This document shows, piece after piece, positions 1-6,611 of a stretch of 62,057 nucleotides of DNA. The DNA comes from Lachnospiraceae bacterium (lineage in GTDB: Bacteria > Bacillota > Clostridia > Lachnospirales > Lachnospiraceae), in NCBI GenBank assembly GCA_900757145.1, contig CAAEMT010000064.1:1-62057 (forward strand), in the 5' to 3' direction. Position 1 is the stretch's first letter; every line of letters starts with the position of its first letter. Position numbers and translations under genes: made by a program. The notes beneath the pieces are model-generated. The model was not told where the DNA came from, made no database searches, and saw nothing but the letters and a program-made list of their open reading frames with translations.

Positions 1-276
1 GCACTCCTCTACGTACAGGTTCTCAACATTCATACCGTTATTGTTCTCAGCATTTGCGATAGCTGATTTTAATAATTTTGCAATCAGTTCAGAAGCGTAT
101 CTCGGGTTGTATGTTACAATACCGAGTGCTGTCTGCACATCTTTGCCTCTGATGGCATCCAAAACGTAACATGCCTTCTGAACAGAAACACGCGCATAAG
201 ATAACTTAGCTGACGGTCTCGTATCCTTCTGAGCATTTCTCTCTCTCTTGATCTGGGATCTATGTCCTTTAGCCAT
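1..276 (-). CDS. rplV: 50S ribosomal protein L22 (3' end outside window)
   Basis: L22 binds 23S rRNA and lines the peptide exit tunnel. The visible 92 codons begin MAKGHRSQIKRERNAQ and continue through the family-typical segment RPSAKLSYARVSVQKACYVLDAI to ENLYVEEC, where the window ends, so the last third of the protein is missing. The ATG at 276 follows a GGAGG about 8 nt upstream. It lies downstream of rpsS in the standard S10 operon order, after a 95-nt gap that contains a strong hairpin. The identification is certain; only the end is unseen. Confidence 0.97.
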   Translation of the reverse strand, partial: MAKGHRSQIKRERNAQKDTRPSAKLSYARVSVQKACYVLDAIRGKDVQTALGIVTYNPRYASELIAKLLKSAIANAENNNGMNVENLYVEEC

Positions 277-306
277 TGGATGTAGCCTCCTTTCAAATTT
301 TACCCT

Positions 307-350
307 GCGAAGGCTTCGCTAGTACCCGCCTTTGCAGGTACTGCCTCCGC
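307..350 (-). promoter_or_regulatory. long hairpin between rpsS and rplV
   Basis: On the minus strand an outer stem (GCGGAGGC with GCCTTCGC) encloses an inner stem (AGTACCTGC with GCGGGTACT) closed by an AAAG loop, giving about 17 pairs including G-U pairs. It has no T-run and sits mid-operon, so it is more likely an RNA-processing, stability or translational element than a terminator. The pairing is seen directly; the role is inferred. Confidence 0.5.
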
Positions 351-371
351 TTTACGTCAACTCCGTGCGAA

Positions 372-653
372 TTATCTTACGCCGGATCTCTTCTCATCTT
401 TTCCATGTCCTCTGTATGTTCTGGTTGCTACGAACTCGCCGAGCTTGTGGCCAACCATATCCTCTGTAATATATACCGGAACATGCTTTCTTCCGTCATG
501 AACTGCGATCGTATGACCTACGAACTGCGGGAAAATTGTGGAACGACGTGACCATGTCTTGATTACCTGCTTATTTCCTGCTGCGTTCATGGCATCTACT
601 TTTTTCAGTAAACTTTCATCAGCGAAAGGTCCTTTTTTCAGTGAACGAGCCAT
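372..653 (-). CDS. rpsS: 30S ribosomal protein S19
   Basis: S19 sits in the head of the small subunit next to S13. The 93-aa product starts MARSLKKGPFADESLLKK and contains the hallmark segments TWSRRSTIFPQFVGHTIAVHDG and HKLGEFVATRTYRGHGK, the normal length and pattern for the family. An AAGGAGG lies upstream of the ATG at 653. It follows rplB after 26 nt and precedes rplV. Nothing is unusual in the coding sequence. Confidence 0.98.
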   Translation of the reverse strand: MARSLKKGPFADESLLKKVDAMNAAGNKQVIKTWSRRSTIFPQFVGHTIAVHDGRKHVPVYITEDMVGHKLGEFVATRTYRGHGKDEKRSGVR

Positions 654-679
654 TGGTTACCTCCTTATAAATTCAAACA

Positions 680-1522
680 TTAGTTGATCGCTTTACCGTC
701 TCTTCTTCTTACAATCAGCTTGTTAGAAGCTTTCTTCTTCGCTCTTGTCTTCAAGCCAAGTGCCGGTTTGCCCCACGGTGTGCATGGACCTGGACGTCCG
801 ATGCCGGCCTTACCTTCACCACCACCATGCGGATGGTCATTCGGGTTCATTACGGAACCACGAACTGTCGGGCGGAATCCCATGTGACGTTTTCTACCAG
901 CCTTACCGATGTTGATCAGGTTGTGCTCTGCATTTCCTACTACACCAACTGTAGCGCGGCAGTTAAGCGGAACCATTCTCATCTCACCGGACGGAAGTCT
1001 CAGTGTTGCGTACTTGCCTTCCTTAGCCATCAACTGTGCGCCGTTACCAGCGGAACGAACCATCTGTCCGCCGTGTCCGGCATAAAGCTCGATGTTGTGT
1101 ACCATAGTACCAACCGGGATCTCAGAAAGCGGCAGGCAGTTTCCAACACGTACTTCTGCTTCTGGTCCGTTCATGACCTTCATGCCAACCTTGAGTCCCT
1201 GCGGAGCAAGGATGTAAGCCTTCTGACCGTCTGCATAGCAGATCAGTGCAATATTGGCTGTTCTGTTCGGATCGTACTCGATACCGATTACTGTTGCCGG
1301 GATACCATCTTTATTTCTCTTGAAATCGATGATTCTGTATTTCTTTCTGGAACCGCCTCCGCGGTGTCTTACTGTGATCTTACCCTGGTTGTTACGACCA
1401 GACTGCTTCTGCAGAGATACCAGAAGGGATTTCTCCGGCGTGCTCTTTGTGATTTCAGAAAAATCAGAGCCCGTCATGTGTCTTCTGGAAGGTGTATATG
1501 GGTTATATGTCTTAATGCCCAT
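680..1522 (-). CDS. rplB: 50S ribosomal protein L2
   Basis: L2 is a peptidyl-transferase-centre rRNA-binding protein. The 280-aa product starts MGIKTYNPYTPSRRHMT and shows the conserved HRGGGSRKKYR region, the GxxxxVxNIELYAG-type middle and the C-terminal NPNDHPHGGGEGKAGIGRPGP signature holding the catalytic-centre histidine. The start at 1522 is chosen because AAAGGAG lies 7 nt upstream and the family begins here. An upstream in-frame ATG would add 14 residues not seen in L2. A structured gap of 139 nt separates it from rplW. Confidence 0.98.
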   Translation of the reverse strand: MGIKTYNPYTPSRRHMTGSDFSEITKSTPEKSLLVSLQKQSGRNNQGKITVRHRGGGSRKKYRIIDFKRNKDGIPATVIGIEYDPNRTANIALICYADGQKAYILAPQGLKVGMKVMNGPEAEVRVGNCLPLSEIPVGTMVHNIELYAGHGGQMVRSAGNGAQLMAKEGKYATLRLPSGEMRMVPLNCRATVGVVGNAEHNLINIGKAGRKRHMGFRPTVRGSVMNPNDHPHGGGEGKAGIGRPGPCTPWGKPALGLKTRAKKKASNKLIVRRRDGKAIN

Positions 1523-1570
1523 GATGGTTCTCCTTTCGATATTAGTTATCATGCGTCGCCGCATATATTT

Positions 1571-1661
1571 GACGATAAGGTTATCGTCTGCCTGTCAATA
1601 GAACGGGTACGTTCGCTCGACTAAGTCTCATCCTCCGTCTTCGACTCGGATTCGCCAAGTC
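1571..1661 (-). promoter_or_regulatory. structured gap between rplW and rplB
   Basis: Immediately after the rplW stop the transcript can form a hairpin from GACTTGG and CCGAGTC around a CGAAT loop (1643-1661). Further on, GACGATAA and TTATCGTC form a perfect 8-bp hairpin (1571-1588). Neither is followed by a T-run. I see no coding potential between them. They may be processing or translation-control structures ahead of rplB. Confidence 0.45.
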
Positions 1662-1961
1662 TTACAGGCCCTCGAAGATTTCGATGTCTTTGCTGTCCTC
1701 TGTAAGAGTTACAACAGCTTTCTTTGTCTTTGCTGTCTTACCAACTACAAGACCACGTCTTTTGTTCTTTCCATCGAGGTTCATTGTGTTAACACTCTTA
1801 ACCTTTGTTCCCTCGAACATTTTCTGAACAGCTTCTTTGATCTGATTCTTTGTTGCATCTGTATGAACAAGGAATGTGTATTTTTTCTCTGCCATAGCAT
1901 TCATGCTCTTCTCTGTAACCACCGGTTTCAGAATGACGTCATAATACTTAATATCTGCCAT
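1662..1961 (-). CDS. rplW: 50S ribosomal protein L23
   Basis: L23 lies at the exit of the peptide tunnel and docks trigger factor and SRP. The 99-aa product starts MADIKYYDVILKPVVTEKS and contains the family segment KYTFLVHTDATKNQIKEAV and the basic NKRRGLVVGKTAKTKKAVVTL-like tail region. Its start codon overlaps the stop of rplD by one base (TAATG arrangement), so the two are probably translationally coupled. Length and position are typical. Confidence 0.97.
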   Translation of the reverse strand: MADIKYYDVILKPVVTEKSMNAMAEKKYTFLVHTDATKNQIKEAVQKMFEGTKVKSVNTMNLDGKNKRRGLVVGKTAKTKKAVVTLTEDSKDIEIFEGL

Positions 1962-2581
1962 TATGCATACACCTCCTCAATTGCTTCTACAGCAGCCTTT
2001 GTAGTAACCACTGTGTTGTATTTCAGGATGTCAAATACATTGATCGTATTTGTCAGGGCTGTTCTTACTCCCTCAAGATTTCTTGCGGAAAGAACTACGT
2101 TCTGATCGTTGTCAGCCAGAACTACGAGTGCCTTGTTTACGTTCAGTGCATCAAGAACTGCCTTCATGTTCTTTGTCTTGATCTCGCCGAATTTCAGCTC
2201 GTCAAGAACGATGAACTTATTCTCCTGTACTCTGGATGTCAGTGCAGACTTCAGAGCCAGTCTCTTCTCTTTCTTGTTCATGCGGAAAGAGTAATCTCTC
2301 GGTGTCGGAGCAAATACTACTCCACCGCCTGTCCACTGCGGAGCTCTTGTTGAACCCTGTCTTGCATGACCAGTTCCTTTCTGTCTCCACGGTTTTCTTC
2401 CGCCACCGGAAACTTCAGAACGTGTCTTTGCTTTCTGTGTTCCCTGACGCTTATTTGCAAGCTGGTTCACAACTGCCATGTGTACGAGATGCTCGTTGAT
2501 CTCTACACCGAAAACTGCATCATTCAGTTCCATTGTGCCAACTTCTTTGCCTTCCATATTGTAAACAGCTACGTTTGCCAT
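1961..2581 (-). CDS. rplD: 50S ribosomal protein L4
   Basis: L4 is an assembly-initiating 50S protein that lines the exit tunnel and, in some bacteria, represses its own operon. The 206-aa product starts MANVAVYNMEGKEVGTMEL and has the conserved tunnel-loop sequence around KTRSEVSGGGRKPWRQKGTG followed by ARQGSTRAPQWTGGGVVFAP. It ends on the start codon of rplW and follows rplC by 30 nt. Autoregulation by L4 is known in gamma-proteobacteria; nothing in this window proves it here. Confidence 0.97.
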   Translation of the reverse strand: MANVAVYNMEGKEVGTMELNDAVFGVEINEHLVHMAVVNQLANKRQGTQKAKTRSEVSGGGRKPWRQKGTGHARQGSTRAPQWTGGGVVFAPTPRDYSFRMNKKEKRLALKSALTSRVQENKFIVLDELKFGEIKTKNMKAVLDALNVNKALVVLADNDQNVVLSARNLEGVRTALTNTINVFDILKYNTVVTTKAAVEAIEEVYA

Positions 2582-2611
2582 GTGTGTCTTCCTCCTTTCC
2601 TGTATTCAGGC

Positions 2612-3247
2612 TTATTTGCCGGACTTCACTGTAGACTTGATCGTTACAAGTGCTTTCTTCGGTCCCGGAACAGCGCCCTTTACTAAAATAAGATTGTTCT
2701 CTGCATCTACGCGGATTACTTCAAGATTCTGGATCGTGATCTGCTTTGCACCCATGTGTCCCGGCATCTTCTTTCCCTTGAATACCTTACTCGGGTCAGA
2801 TGCAGAACCATTGGAACCTGCATGACGATGATACTTGGAACCATGTGTCATCGGTCCTCTGTGCTGTCCGTGTCTCTTGATCGCACCCTGGAAACCTTTA
2901 CCCTTTGAAATTGCTGTAGCATCGATCTTATCGCCTGCTGCAAAAACATCAGCCTTGATCTCCTGAGCTACTGCGTAGCTCTCTGCGTCATCGAGTTTGA
3001 ACTCTCTTACATATCTCTTGTAAGAAACGCCTGCCTTGTCGAAAGAGCCTTTCTGCGGCTTTGCAACCAGCTTCTCTCTCTTGTCAACAAAACCAACCTG
3101 TACTGCACTGTAACCGTCATTCTCAACAGTCTTTACCTGTGTTACTACACAAGGTCCTGCCTGAAGAACAGTTACCGGAGTGAGAACTCCGTCTTCGCTG
3201 AAGATTTGAGTCATTCCGACTTTTGTTGCTAAAATCGCTTTCTTCAT
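2612..3247 (-). CDS. rplC: 50S ribosomal protein L3
   Basis: L3 is an early-binding 50S assembly protein near the peptidyl transferase centre. The 211-aa product starts MKKAILATKVGMTQIFSEDG. It carries the family motif around KGKGFQGAIKRHGQHRGPMTHGS and the GKKMPGHMGAKQITIQNLEV segment. The start at 3247 is preferred over an in-frame ATG 33 nt upstream because AGGAGG lies 8 nt before it and the L3 family begins here. The 134-nt gap to rpsJ can fold into a GTAA-loop hairpin. Confidence 0.97.
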   Translation of the reverse strand: MKKAILATKVGMTQIFSEDGVLTPVTVLQAGPCVVTQVKTVENDGYSAVQVGFVDKREKLVAKPQKGSFDKAGVSYKRYVREFKLDDAESYAVAQEIKADVFAAGDKIDATAISKGKGFQGAIKRHGQHRGPMTHGSKYHRHAGSNGSASDPSKVFKGKKMPGHMGAKQITIQNLEVIRVDAENNLILVKGAVPGPKKALVTIKSTVKSGK

Positions 3248-3269
3248 TCCTTTACCTCCTGTTTTTCTA

Positions 3270-3300
3270 CAGCGGATCACCTTACGGCGATCATCCTAGT
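3270..3300 (-). promoter_or_regulatory. GTAA-loop hairpin upstream of rplC
   Basis: In the transcript GATCGCC and GGTGATC pair (one G-U) across a GTAA tetraloop a short distance upstream of the rplC ribosome binding site. It is a small stable hairpin in the 134-nt rpsJ-rplC gap, where I see no coding sequence. Its role is unknown. Confidence 0.4.
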
Positions 3301-3381
3301 GAACAGAGAATGATATAAGTGGAACTAACGTTGCTTCTATATCAACCTGATAGGATTTGCTTCTAATTTAGTGGGTGATGC

Positions 3382-3699
3382 TTATTTCTGCTTCATCTTG
3401 ATGTCGATGTAGACACCAGCCGGCATTTCCAGTCTGGACAGTGCATCAACTGTCTTCTGTGTCGGTGTAATGATATCGATCAGTCTCTTGTGTGTTCTCT
3501 GCTCAAACTGCTCTCTGGAATCTTTGTACTTGTGTACTGCACGAAGAATTGTAACTACCTCTTTCTTCGTCGGAAGCGGTACTGGTCCGCTCACCTGTGA
3601 TCCGTTTTTCTTTACAGTTTCGATAATCTTCTTTGCAGATGCATCAACAAGCTGATGATCATACGCCTTCAATGTAATTCTCATTACCTGACTTGCCAT
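3382..3699 (-). CDS. rpsJ: 30S ribosomal protein S10
   Basis: S10 is the first gene of the operon. It is a 30S head protein and, as NusE, a partner of NusB in antitermination. The 105-aa product starts MASQVMRITLKAYDHQLVD and shows the family segments TVKKNGSQVSGPVPLPTKKE and REQFEQRTHKRLIDI. The start at 3699 has GGAGG about 11 nt upstream; an in-frame upstream ATG would add 25 residues that belong to the leader. A well-formed sigma-A promoter and a leader of about 220 nt precede it. Confidence 0.97.
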   Translation of the reverse strand: MASQVMRITLKAYDHQLVDASAKKIIETVKKNGSQVSGPVPLPTKKEVVTILRAVHKYKDSREQFEQRTHKRLIDIITPTQKTVDALSRLEMPAGVYIDIKMKQK

Positions 3700-3920
3700 A
3701 AAAAAAGTCGCCTCCTTTTCGCACTTTGTTTCAGTACGACAAGCGGTGACTGTACACTCTCCCGTGTGTGTCATTCATTCACACGGTGCCCGATCTCTTC
3801 GGACCATTAAAATTTTGTACAGTGACTTGTCGCCAGTTTCATAACTTGACATTCGCTCCACGGAAAACCTGCGGTTCTTACCGCAGCAACCTCACGCTTC
3901 TACGCTATCAATGTCACAAC
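3700..3920 (-). promoter_or_regulatory. structured 5' leader of the S10 operon
   Basis: The leader is about 220 nt with several nested pairings on the minus strand. A hairpin CTGCGG/CCGCAG lies near the 5' end. A long-range stem joins CGACAAG...ACTGTACA with TGTACAGT...CTTGTCG. Inside that stem is a CCGTGTG/CACACACGG-type hairpin. No terminator-like T-run follows, so control would more likely act on translation or RNA stability. Firmicutes r-protein operons often have autoregulatory leaders; I do not recognise this one as a named class. Confidence 0.5.
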
Positions 3921-3926
3921 GCTTGT

Positions 3927-3955
3927 ATTATACTGGAAAGGTCTTGTAAATTCAA
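3927..3955 (-). promoter_or_regulatory. sigma-A promoter of the S10 operon
   Basis: On the minus strand TTGAAT (3950-3955), a 17-bp spacer and a perfect TATAAT (3927-3932) stand about 220 nt ahead of rpsJ. The -35 box touches the inverted repeat that ends the upstream DUF3783 gene. Confidence 0.75.
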
Positions 3956-4010
3956 GTGTGAATGTATAATTTTTTTATTTTTTATTGTATTTTTTTCAAT
4001 ACATTCACAC
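3956..4010. terminator. 12-bp inverted repeat at the end of the DUF3783 gene
   Basis: GTGTGAATGTAT (3956-3967) and its exact complement (3999-4010) flank 31 bp of almost pure A/T. The far arm overlaps the stop codon of the DUF3783 gene and the near arm abuts the S10 -35 box. It could end transcription of the upstream gene, although the loop is long and no classical U-tract follows the stem on the minus strand. A smaller TGTATT/AATACA hairpin can form inside. Confidence 0.45.
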
Positions 4011-4433
4011 CTGTGGTTTTTTCTGCATCTGCTTTGTCATTTGCGCATGTTCCTCTTTTAGTTCCTCATAAAGCTGCCAGAAATGCCACGAACAATTCGT
4101 CGGAGTAACAACTGCTTTCAGCGCTACAGACGCATTTACACTTCTTAGTCTGTATAAAAGCTCATCCAGCTTTTCCTGCGTAAAATTGTGCATGATCAAA
4201 ACCTCATCCTTTATAATAGGAAGAAACTTTTCCAGTCCGGTCATCCCGATATTCCCAAAAACAGATGTCCCAAGCGGAACAAACCCTTCCATCCCGGCTA
4301 AATATCCAATCGTTTCATTGACTTGATCCGGTGATATATGTCGAATGCAGACGCCCATCTGCATAAGCGCAGCCTTTACCAGATCCGCCTTTGCCGGATT
4401 TTGTGTATTATAATATAGTACTGTCGGTTTCAC
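4005..4433 (-). CDS. DUF3783 domain-containing protein
   Basis: A 142-aa cytoplasmic protein of unknown function that matches my recollection of the DUF3783 family of Clostridia: KPTVLYYNTQNPAKADLVK at the N-terminus, then VNETIGYLAGMEGF and a middle that reads PIIKDEVLIMHNFTQEKLD. The C-terminal third is helical and charged. I place the start at the GTG at 4433, which has AAAGGA upstream. The longer frame from 4508 would start only about 15 nt after the predicted transcription start. It is a single gene with its own promoter. Confidence 0.75.
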   Translation of the reverse strand: MKPTVLYYNTQNPAKADLVKAALMQMGVCIRHISPDQVNETIGYLAGMEGFVPLGTSVFGNIGMTGLEKFLPIIKDEVLIMHNFTQEKLDELLYRLRSVNASVALKAVVTPTNCSWHFWQLYEELKEEHAQMTKQMQKKPQV

Positions 4434-4525
4434 AATCCTTTTTCCTTTCTCTGGCCGATACACAGTCGGCGCCGCCTCCGTATGAACGCAGAACGCCGCT
4501 TGATTCACGGAATATAATTATTGCC

Positions 4526-4554
4526 ATTATACCAGTTTTCTTTCTCCACTTCAA
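4526..4554 (-). promoter_or_regulatory. sigma-A promoter of the DUF3783 gene
   Basis: Minus-strand TTGAAG (4549-4554), 17-bp spacer, TATAAT (4526-4531). The resulting transcript begins near 4520, which argues for the internal GTG start at 4433. Confidence 0.65.
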
Positions 4555-4647
4555 TCCTACTGTTTTTCATCTGACACTGCTGTATTCTTTCCTTTTGTTT
4601 TTTACTACATCTTTTTTTGCCGCTTTTTTATTTTTCGCAACTCACCT

Positions 4648-4677
4648 GTTGCCGAGCGCGGCAACTGATGTTATACT
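4648..4677 (+). promoter_or_regulatory. promoter with overlapping palindrome upstream of the methyltransferase gene
   Basis: TTGCCG (4649-4654), 17-bp spacer and TATACT (4672-4677) form a sigma-A promoter. The -35 box is embedded in a perfect inverted repeat, GTTGCCG-AGCG-CGGCAAC (4648-4665), which looks like a repressor operator. I cannot name the regulator. Confidence 0.5.
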
Positions 4678-4746
4678 CAAAGACACATCCGAACGATAAC
4701 GGGCTATCAAAATACGTATCATATAAATAAAGAGGAGTATATCACT

Positions 4747-5604
4747 ATGTGGATTGCAGATAATTGGAATGACTACGAGGTAATAGATACATCAAACGGA
4801 GAAAAACTGGAACGATGGGGGGATTATCTTCTCGTTCGTCCAGATCCGCAGGTGATCTGGAACACGCCGAAGCGCCATTATGGCTGGAAAAAAATGAACG
4901 GACACTATCACCGCAGCAAAAAAGGCGGCGGTGAATGGGAGTTTTTTGATCTGCCCGAACAGTGGAGTATTCATTACCGCGACCTTACGTTTCATCTGAA
5001 ACCGTTCAGTTTCAAACATACCGGGCTCTTTCCCGAACAGGCGACAAACTGGGACTGGTTCTCTGAAAAAATCAGACATGCCGGCAGACCAGTCAAAGTC
5101 CTGAACCTCTTCGCCTACACAGGAGGGGCAACCTTAGCAGCAGCCGCCGCCGGAGCATCTGTAACACACGTTGACGCTTCAAAAGGCATGGTCGGATGGG
5201 CAAAAGAGAATGCCGCTGCATCAGGGCTTTCGCAGGCTCCGATCCGCTGGCTTGTTGATGACTGCGTGAAATTCGTCGAACGCGAAATCCGCCGCGGCAA
5301 TCACTACGACGGCATCATCATGGATCCCCCTTCCTATGGACGGGGACCAAAAGGAGAAATCTGGAAAATAGAAGATTCTATCCATCCTTTTATCCAGCTC
5401 AGCGCAAAGCTTTTGAGCGATGATCCCCTGTTTTTCCTTGTCAACTCCTATACGACCGGTCTTGCACCTGCTGTCCTCACATACATGATTTCTACGGAGC
5501 TTAAAAAATTCGGAGGTCATGTAGAATCTCAGGAAATCGGACTGCCTGTGACCGAAAGCGGCCTGATCCTTCCGTGCGGAGCTTCTGGACGCTGGAGCCG
5601 ATAA
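4747..5604 (+). CDS. class I SAM-dependent methyltransferase (RlmI/RlmK-like)
   Basis: A 285-aa S-adenosylmethionine-dependent methyltransferase. The Rossmann core shows motif I as NLFAYTGGATLAAAAAGA, motif II with VDASKGMVGWAKEN, and a catalytic MDPPSYGRGPKGEIW segment, the pattern of the RlmI/RlmK group of 23S rRNA cytosine/guanine methyltransferases. The N-terminal 100 residues include an aromatic/basic HYGWKKMNGHYHRSKKGGGEW stretch. There is no PUA domain, so the exact RNA target is not predictable. An AGAGGAG precedes the ATG. It is followed by a bidirectional terminator. Confidence 0.8.
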   Translation: MWIADNWNDYEVIDTSNGEKLERWGDYLLVRPDPQVIWNTPKRHYGWKKMNGHYHRSKKGGGEWEFFDLPEQWSIHYRDLTFHLKPFSFKHTGLFPEQATNWDWFSEKIRHAGRPVKVLNLFAYTGGATLAAAAAGASVTHVDASKGMVGWAKENAAASGLSQAPIRWLVDDCVKFVEREIRRGNHYDGIIMDPPSYGRGPKGEIWKIEDSIHPFIQLSAKLLSDDPLFFLVNSYTTGLAPAVLTYMISTELKKFGGHVESQEIGLPVTESGLILPCGASGRWSR

Positions 5605-5663
5605 GGGCTTACAAAAACTTTATTAAAATTCGAAGACGCATCCTTGTGCATCTTAATTCTCAA

Positions 5664-5703
5664 AAAAAACAGCCGAAGGCAGTTCTGCCGCGGCTGTTTT
5701 TTA
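5664..5703. terminator. bidirectional intrinsic terminator
   Basis: AAAAACAGCCG and CGGCTGTTTTT form a stem around GAAGGCAGTTCTGC, with A- and T-runs on both sides. It separates the plus-strand methyltransferase gene from the convergent folT gene and can serve both. Confidence 0.85.
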
Positions 5704-5747
5704 TTGAAAGTTTTTATTAAAAGTTCTTGTACTGTATTCCCCGTCTC

Positions 5748-6311
5748 TTACGCTGCTGACCTTCTTTGGAACAGACGGAGCGCACCCGTCTGCTCGATCA
5801 GACGGATTAGAGTAAAGTAGATAACAGAATCAATCGGCCACATGATCAGATTCTTGAAAGCGCGGGCCGGAAGAATCGCCAAAAATCCTTTTCCATACAG
5901 CATATCAAGCCACAGCGTATTCAAGAAGATATTGACTACCACTACAACGATCAGCTTCGCTGCGAGCACACGTTTCAGAGTCATCTTACGGCGATAATAA
6001 AAGCATCCGTAAATAAAGGCGCCTGCCATCGCATTAAATGTAAAACCAAAAAAGAACGGTCCGTCCGGTCTGACAAAGTATTTTACAAGATCCAAAACTC
6101 CGGCGAACAGTGATCCCGTAACCGGACCAAACAAATAATCTACGATCTGATTTGGAATACCGGAAAATCCGATCTTGATATACGGACCGATATTGATGGA
6201 TGCCACCTGATTCAAAATGAATGCAAGCGCAGCCAGCATTGCGCAGGCTGTCAGAGCCGATGTTGTTTTCAGCTCCTTAGCTGACTCGATGAACATGTTG
6301 TTTTTCTTCAT
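5748..6311 (-). CDS. folT: folate ECF transporter substrate-binding component
   Basis: FolT is the membrane S component that binds folate and docks with a shared ECF module. The 187-aa protein has about six hydrophobic segments. It contains family-typical sequence around LNQVASINIGPYIKIGFSGIPN, VDYLFGPVTGSLFAGVLDLVKYFVRPDG and FFFGFTFNAM, and has the usual S-component length. The start at 6311 follows AGGAGG by about 9 nt; an earlier in-frame ATG lies inside the regulatory region. A THF riboswitch directly upstream supports the folate assignment. The EcfA/T module is not in this window. Confidence 0.88.
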   Translation of the reverse strand: MKKNNMFIESAKELKTTSALTACAMLAALAFILNQVASINIGPYIKIGFSGIPNQIVDYLFGPVTGSLFAGVLDLVKYFVRPDGPFFFGFTFNAMAGAFIYGCFYYRRKMTLKRVLAAKLIVVVVVNIFLNTLWLDMLYGKGFLAILPARAFKNLIMWPIDSVIYFTLIRLIEQTGALRLFQRRSAA

Positions 6312-6317
6312 AAAAAA

Positions 6318-6357
6318 ATTACCTCCTTTTCTTTTTTCGCACACAATAGGAGATAAT
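6318..6357 (-). promoter_or_regulatory. anti-Shine-Dalgarno pairing in the folT expression platform
   Basis: ATTATCTCCT (complement of 6348-6357) can pair along its whole length, with one G-U, with the folT ribosome binding site AGGAGGTAAT (complement of 6318-6327). The same ATTATCT can instead pair with AGATAGT just after the aptamer. This gives two exclusive folds, one closing and one opening the ribosome site, so control is probably translational. Confidence 0.55.
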
Positions 6358-6384
6358 CTTTATTCATAATAACTATCTTCTGTT

Positions 6385-6479
6385 GCAGCGAGACGCAATC
6401 TATGCACCGCAAGATTTCTCTTTTCGACCTTCGACAACTCTCCATTCAAAGGGACTTTACGCGCATAAACTTACTCTGC
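6385..6479 (-). ncRNA. THF riboswitch
   Basis: On the minus strand the 95-nt element begins GCAGAGTA and ends CGCTGC, giving the closing P1 stem. Inside are the conserved class features GCGT-AAGT, GAATGGAGAGTTG and GGTGCAT. THF riboswitches are known to sit upstream of folT, folE and related folate genes in Clostridia, and the next gene here is folT. Covariance-model scoring was not possible, but the conserved blocks are in the right order and spacing. Confidence 0.82.
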
Positions 6480-6491
6480 ATTTCGACTATA

Positions 6492-6522
6492 AGTATAGTA
6501 CACTTATCCTATAAACTCAAGT
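6492..6522 (-). promoter_or_regulatory. sigma-A promoter of folT
   Basis: Minus-strand TTGAGT, 17-bp spacer and TATACT place the transcription start just before the THF riboswitch aptamer. Confidence 0.65.
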
Positions 6523-6554
6523 ATAATTTTACTCTTTTGACAAAATAAAACTTT

Positions 6555-6602
6555 GAAAAAAAGTGTTCCCAAATCATAGTACATCATGATCTGAAAACAC
6601 TT
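6555..6602 (-). terminator. intrinsic terminator after ftsH
   Basis: AAGTGTT and AACACTT form the base of a hairpin that has an inner ATCATG/TATGAT pairing and is followed by a T-run on the minus strand, right after the ftsH stop codon. Confidence 0.75.
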
Positions 6603-6611
6603 TTTATTTTC

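Noticed and set aside
827..1624. 265-codon plus-strand frame opposite rplB
   Set aside because: It is antisense to a certain ribosomal protein gene, has a cysteine- and histidine-rich random composition and no ribosome site.
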